NCBI GenBank assembly: GCA_964250755.1
Contig: CAXUHB010000001.1
Coordinates: 496,001-560,000, forward strand
DNA length: 64,000 nt
Reading direction: 5' to 3'
Source: DASWOJ01 sp964250755
GTDB taxonomy: Bacteria > Pseudomonadota > Alphaproteobacteria > Acetobacterales > Acetobacteraceae
Shown here: positions 60,807 to 64,000 of the stretch, in pieces
Numbering within the stretch: position 1 is the stretch's first letter
How the letters are laid out: each line of letters begins with the position of its first letter
Position numbers and translations under genes: made by a program
Notes under the pieces: generated by a model
What the model was told of the DNA's origin: nothing
Seen by the model: only the letters and a program-made list of their open reading frames with translations
Database searches by the model: none

Positions 60807-61903
60807 GGCGCTGCGTGCTCAGTGGGACGCATGACATTGCTGCCGCGCACCGCCTCGCACACCGCCCGCGTCACCTCCGCCGTCGTCGCCGTCCCGCCCA
60901 GGTCCGGCGTCACCATCCCCGCCGCGCACACCTCCTCCACCGCCTGCATCAGCTGCCCTGCCGCCCCAGGCTCCCCCAGGTGCTCCAGCATCAGCGACGC
61001 CGTCCAGAACGTCGCCACCGGGTTGGCGACGCCCCTGCCCGTGATGTCGAAGGCACTGCCGTGGATCGGCTCGAACATGCTGGGAAATCGCCGCTCCGGG
61101 TCCACGTTGCCGGTCGGCGCAATGCCCAAGCTGCCGGCCAGCGCCGCCGCCAGGTCGGACAGGATGTCAGCGTGCAGGTTGGTGGCCACCACCGTGTCTA
61201 TGCTGCCGGGCTTGCGGACCATGCGGGTGGTCATGGCGTCCACCAGCTCCTTGTCCCAGCTCACGTCCGGATAGTCGGTCGCCACCAGCGCCGCCACCTC
61301 GTCCCAGAACACCATCCCGTGCCGCTGCGCGTTGGACTTCGTAACCACCGTCAGCAGCTTGCGGGGCCGTCGGCGCGCGGCGTCGAAGGCATAGCGCATG
61401 ATCCGCTCCACCCCGCGCCGGGTGAAGATGGCGGTCTCGGTCGCGACCTCCTCCGGGAAGCCGCGGTGAGCGCGTCCGCCGTGCCCGGCGTACTCCCCCT
61501 CGCTGTTCTCCCGGACGATCAGCCAGTCCAGGTCGCCTGGGCCGACGCCGCGCAACGGCGACTGCACGCCCGGCAGGATGCGGGTGGGGCGGATGTTGGC
61601 ATACTGGTCGAAGCCCTGGCAGATCGGCAGGCGCAGGCCCCACAGGGTCACGTGGTCCGGGATGTCCGGCGCCCCCACGGCGCCGAACAGGATGGCGTCC
61701 ATCCCGCGCAGCCGGTCCAGCCCGTCCGCCGGCATCAGCGCGCCGGTGCGGCGGTAGCGGTCTGACCCCCAATCCAGGTGCTCAACCTGCAGCCGGAACC
61801 CGCCGTCCCGCGCCGCGACGGCGCCCAGCACCTCCAGCCCGGCAGAGATCACCTCCGGTCCGATTCCGTCTGCAGGGATCAAGGCGATCTTGTATTCGCG
61901 CAT
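60803..61903 (-). CDS. Tartrate dehydrogenase / D-malate dehydrogenase (decarboxylating), LeuB-like
   Basis: 366 residues of the isocitrate/isopropylmalate dehydrogenase fold: YKIALIPADGIGPEVISAGL, then VTLWGLRLPICQGFDQYANI, RPTRILPGV, WLIVRENSEGEYAGHGGRAH (the ENSEGEY form typical of TtuC/DmlA rather than LeuB), TVVTKSNAQRHGMVFW and MFEPIHGSAFDITGRGVANP. NAD-dependent oxidative decarboxylation of D-malate or tartrate is likely. The ATG at 61903 is chosen; one at 61912 is possible. Coupled to the broken gene downstream. Confidence 0.92.
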   Translation of the reverse strand: MREYKIALIPADGIGPEVISAGLEVLGAVAARDGGFRLQVEHLDWGSDRYRRTGALMPADGLDRLRGMDAILFGAVGAPDIPDHVTLWGLRLPICQGFDQYANIRPTRILPGVQSPLRGVGPGDLDWLIVRENSEGEYAGHGGRAHRGFPEEVATETAIFTRRGVERIMRYAFDAARRRPRKLLTVVTKSNAQRHGMVFWDEVAALVATDYPDVSWDKELVDAMTTRMVRKPGSIDTVVATNLHADILSDLAAALAGSLGIAPTGNVDPERRFPSMFEPIHGSAFDITGRGVANPVATFWTASLMLEHLGEPGAAGQLMQAVEEVCAAGMVTPDLGGTATTAEVTRAVCEAVRGSNVMRPTEHAAP

Positions 61904-62072
61904 GGGACGCATCCGTGATCCGTGTCGCCCCGGCGTGCCACCGACGGCTTGCGCGTGCAAGCCGGGCCGCCCGGCGCCGCGCCAGGCGAACGAGCAAAAG
62001 CTTGGCATCGGTTCAAACGATGGCGCGACGGCCCATCGGCGCCACGGTCCGTTAAGACCTAAGCAACTCTAT

Positions 62073-62087
62073 TCCCACAATATGGGA
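62073..62087. promoter_or_regulatory. Possible operator: inverted repeat upstream of the beta-helix gene
   Basis: TCCCA-CAATA-TGGGA, five-base arms around five bases, in the only A/T-richer part of the 277-base interval between two divergent genes. Such repeats can bind a dimeric regulator; no adjacent regulator gene supports this. Confidence 0.25.
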
Positions 62088-62180
62088 CAAGTCTGAAATG
62101 CAGGGATGCCGTTTCAGTTTTTGTCAGGTCCGCCCCGGCAACGCGCCAATGTTGGGTCGGACGCAACCGGAGTGGAACCG

Positions 62181-64000
62181 ATGCCGTCTGCGATCCCCGC
62201 CAACCTGCCCAGCGCACCGCCAACTGCGGCGTCGCTTGCGTCAGCCGGGTTGCAGCCGGTCGTGCCATACGACGTTCCCGCGGGCGCCAACGTCCTGCAT
62301 GTCGGGGCCGGGGAGGCGTTCACGACGCTGGCCAGCGCCCTTGCGGCGTCGCGGGACGGCGACGTGCTGCTGGTGGACGCCGGCACATACACCAACGACT
62401 TCGCCTACGTCACCGCCAAGGTGTCCATCATCGGCGTGGGCGGCATGGTCAACCTGGTGGCCACCACGGCCCCGGCCAACGGCAAGGCCATCCTGTGCGT
62501 GGACAACGACTGCGTGATCCAGAACCTGTCGTTCTCCGGCTGCGCCGTGCCCGATCAGAACGGCGCCGGCATCCGGTATGAGGGCGGCAGCCTCACGCTG
62601 CAGAACTGCAGCTTCCACGACAACGAGAACGGAGTGATGTCCGCCCCTGTCGCGGGCGGCACGCTGCTGATCCGGAATTGCGACTTCGGCCACAACGGCA
62701 ACGGCAACGGCCTGACGCACAACCTGTATGCAGGGGGGATTAAGCAGCTCATCATCGAGGACAGCCGCTTCCACGACGCGGTCGTAGGCCACGAGATCAA
62801 GAGCCGCGCCACGATCAACACCATCATCGGCAACGTCATCAGCGACGGGCCGGACGGCACCGCCAGCTACAGCATAGACCTGCCGAACGGCGGCAAGTCG
62901 GTCATCGCCGGCAACCTGATCGAGAAGGGGCCGAACGCCGAGAACCAGTCCATCATCCACTTCGGCGGGGAAGGCATCCCCTACGCCGGCTCGTCTCTGC
63001 TGGTCAGCGCCAACCAGGTCATCAATGACCGCGGCGCCGCGGCGGTTGGCGTGCTGAACCATACGGCCGTGCCTGTCACCATCACCGGGAACAGCTTCAC
63101 GCGGCTCGACTCCGCGCGGATTGCCCAAGGGCCGGCACGGCTGTCCGGCAACGTGGACAGTCCCAATGGCGACGGGGCCGGGACGGTCATCGAGGATGCC
63201 GTGCTGTCCGGCGTGCTGCCCGGCAACACCCAGGTGTTCACCGACGCGCTCGACCATGGCGTCACGCTCACGGCCAGCGGCACTGCCGCCCAGGGCGGCG
63301 CGGGACGCCTGACTGTCCACGCAGTGGCTGGCCACATCATTGTCCAGGGCGGAACAGGCGGCCTGGACTATACCGAAGAGGCCTGGTCCGGCGGCAACCA
63401 GATCTCGACGGCGGCTGGCAGCAGCAACTCGATCACGATGTCCGGATTCAATTTGCTGGACAGCCAGGGCACCGACAGCATCGTTTCCGGTCCCGGCAAC
63501 ACATCCGGCCAGATCAGCGGCTCCGCCACCATCCAGGACGGCGCCGGCAACAACCAATGGGGTATCCTGGGCACGGCGCATATTACGGGCCACGGCGGCG
63601 CGCCGCAGCTCACCCTGTCCGACACCGGGAGCGCCGTGCTGGACGGCTCGCTCGCGTTCTTCAAGGCGCAGAGCAACGGCGGGGCGCTCAGCTATGACGT
63701 GCAGCTCGGCGGCGTGCCTGTACAGGGCAGCATCAGCGGCGGCTACTCCATGTGGGGCAGCAACGGCTTCGTCAGCATCGCGACGGCGGCCGGCCAGGAC
63801 GGCGCGGCCCTACAGCTCGGGGCCGGGCAGGTGCAGGTCGTCAGCCAGGGGCCTGACCAAATACGGGTGGGGTCCGGCCCAACGGTGATCCAGGTCTGGA
63901 GCGCGGCCGACATATACGCCGGCACCGGGCAGTTGTCGGTGTTCAGCCGGGGCTGCTCGGGCGCGACCCTGTGGGGCGCAGGCGGAACCTACGAGATCGC
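62181..64000 (+). CDS. Large right-handed parallel beta-helix protein (3' end beyond window)
   Basis: An open frame from the ATG at 62181 continues past the window end (606 codons visible). Residues about 35-310 show beta-helix coils: GAGEAFTTLASALAASRDGD, GDVLLVDAGTYTNDFAYV, VDNDCVIQNLSFSGCAV, TLQNCSFHDNENGVM, LIRNCDFGHNGNG, IIEDSRFHDAVVGHEIKS. This is the NosD/pectate-lyase-like pattern. The later part is Gly/Ser/Asp-rich and beta-repetitive (SGPGNTSGQISGSATIQDGA). No N-terminal signal peptide, so type I secretion via a C-terminal signal is possible. Function unknown; candidate surface or extracellular polysaccharide-binding protein. Confidence 0.8.
   Translation, partial: MPSAIPANLPSAPPTAASLASAGLQPVVPYDVPAGANVLHVGAGEAFTTLASALAASRDGDVLLVDAGTYTNDFAYVTAKVSIIGVGGMVNLVATTAPANGKAILCVDNDCVIQNLSFSGCAVPDQNGAGIRYEGGSLTLQNCSFHDNENGVMSAPVAGGTLLIRNCDFGHNGNGNGLTHNLYAGGIKQLIIEDSRFHDAVVGHEIKSRATINTIIGNVISDGPDGTASYSIDLPNGGKSVIAGNLIEKGPNAENQSIIHFGGEGIPYAGSSLLVSANQVINDRGAAAVGVLNHTAVPVTITGNSFTRLDSARIAQGPARLSGNVDSPNGDGAGTVIEDAVLSGVLPGNTQVFTDALDHGVTLTASGTAAQGGAGRLTVHAVAGHIIVQGGTGGLDYTEEAWSGGNQISTAAGSSNSITMSGFNLLDSQGTDSIVSGPGNTSGQISGSATIQDGAGNNQWGILGTAHITGHGGAPQLTLSDTGSAVLDGSLAFFKAQSNGGALSYDVQLGGVPVQGSISGGYSMWGSNGFVSIATAAGQDGAALQLGAGQVQVVSQGPDQIRVGSGPTVIQVWSAADIYAGTGQLSVFSRGCSGATLWGAGGTYEI

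Overview
The window is a GC-rich chromosomal segment with almost no non-coding space. The gene set points to an alphaproteobacterium, most likely Rhodospirillales/Acetobacteraceae (Roseomonas-like). Pointers are the hemC-hemD-mic60-hemY block, glyA-nrdR-ribD-ribE-ribB-ribH-nusB-thiL in that order, UPF0262 beside a DUF983 gene, the Bpt-type leucyltransferase and several orphan solute-binding proteins. The genus is inferred from gene content only. It is core chromosome with light accessory decoration: there is no phage, CRISPR array or complete insertion sequence.

Layout. 1-6.1 kb: XRE-cupin regulator (cut by the window edge), glmU, a small membrane protein, a DUF2272 lipoprotein, mtnA, UPF0262, DUF983 and a proline-rich lipoprotein. 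6.2-9.9 kb: prpD and prpC of the 2-methylcitrate route, then a histone-H1-like Lys/Ala/Pro protein. 10-15.3 kb: otnC-otnK (four-carbon sugar acids), a glycosyltransferase, an MFS transporter, CsbD and a flavin reductase. 15.3-22.2 kb: histidine phosphatase, branched-chain amino-acid binding protein, transglutaminase, DUF2066 protein, then aldo/keto reductase, M19 dipeptidase and a BKACE enzyme. 22.3-22.6 kb: a tRNA-Arg(CCU) gene split by a group I intron. 22.7-27.4 kb: oligopeptide-type binding protein, gpsA, rlmJ, tsaD. 27.5-31.7 kb: the heme/Mic60 operon. 31.6-34.8 kb: metallo-beta-lactamase fold enzyme, degenerate M23 protein, metQ-metI. 34.8-40.7 kb: recG divergent from sdhE-mfd. 40.7-46.4 kb: periplasmic protein, DsbA-like protein, tRNA-Ser, LpxR-like deacylase, GT2 glycosyltransferase, bpt. 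46.4-53.6 kb: penicillin acylase, an HtrA-like pseudoprotease and aldehyde dehydrogenase closely packed, then a CaiB-type CoA transferase and a secreted hydrolase. 53.6-60.2 kb: glyA-nrdR-riboflavin-nusB-thiL. 60.2-64 kb: an IS5-type remnant, a broken small gene coupled to a tartrate/D-malate dehydrogenase, and a large beta-helix protein running off the window.

The strongest unusual feature is the 261-nt group I intron in the anticodon loop of tRNA-Arg(CCU). Its core resembles the Azoarcus tRNA-Ile intron (subgroup IC3), including a three-base P1 and an apparent compensatory change in P7. The second pattern is a paired, inverted palindromic repeat (REPIN-like, about 150 bp) occurring four times, each immediately 5' of a gene. 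At two of these sites the repeat itself reads in frame into the signal peptide of an exported protein. Further observations are an HtrA-fold protein with all three catalytic residues replaced, a LytM-type protein lacking one zinc ligand, a RibB whose RibA-like half has lost its zinc cysteines (RibBX type), and metQI without metN.
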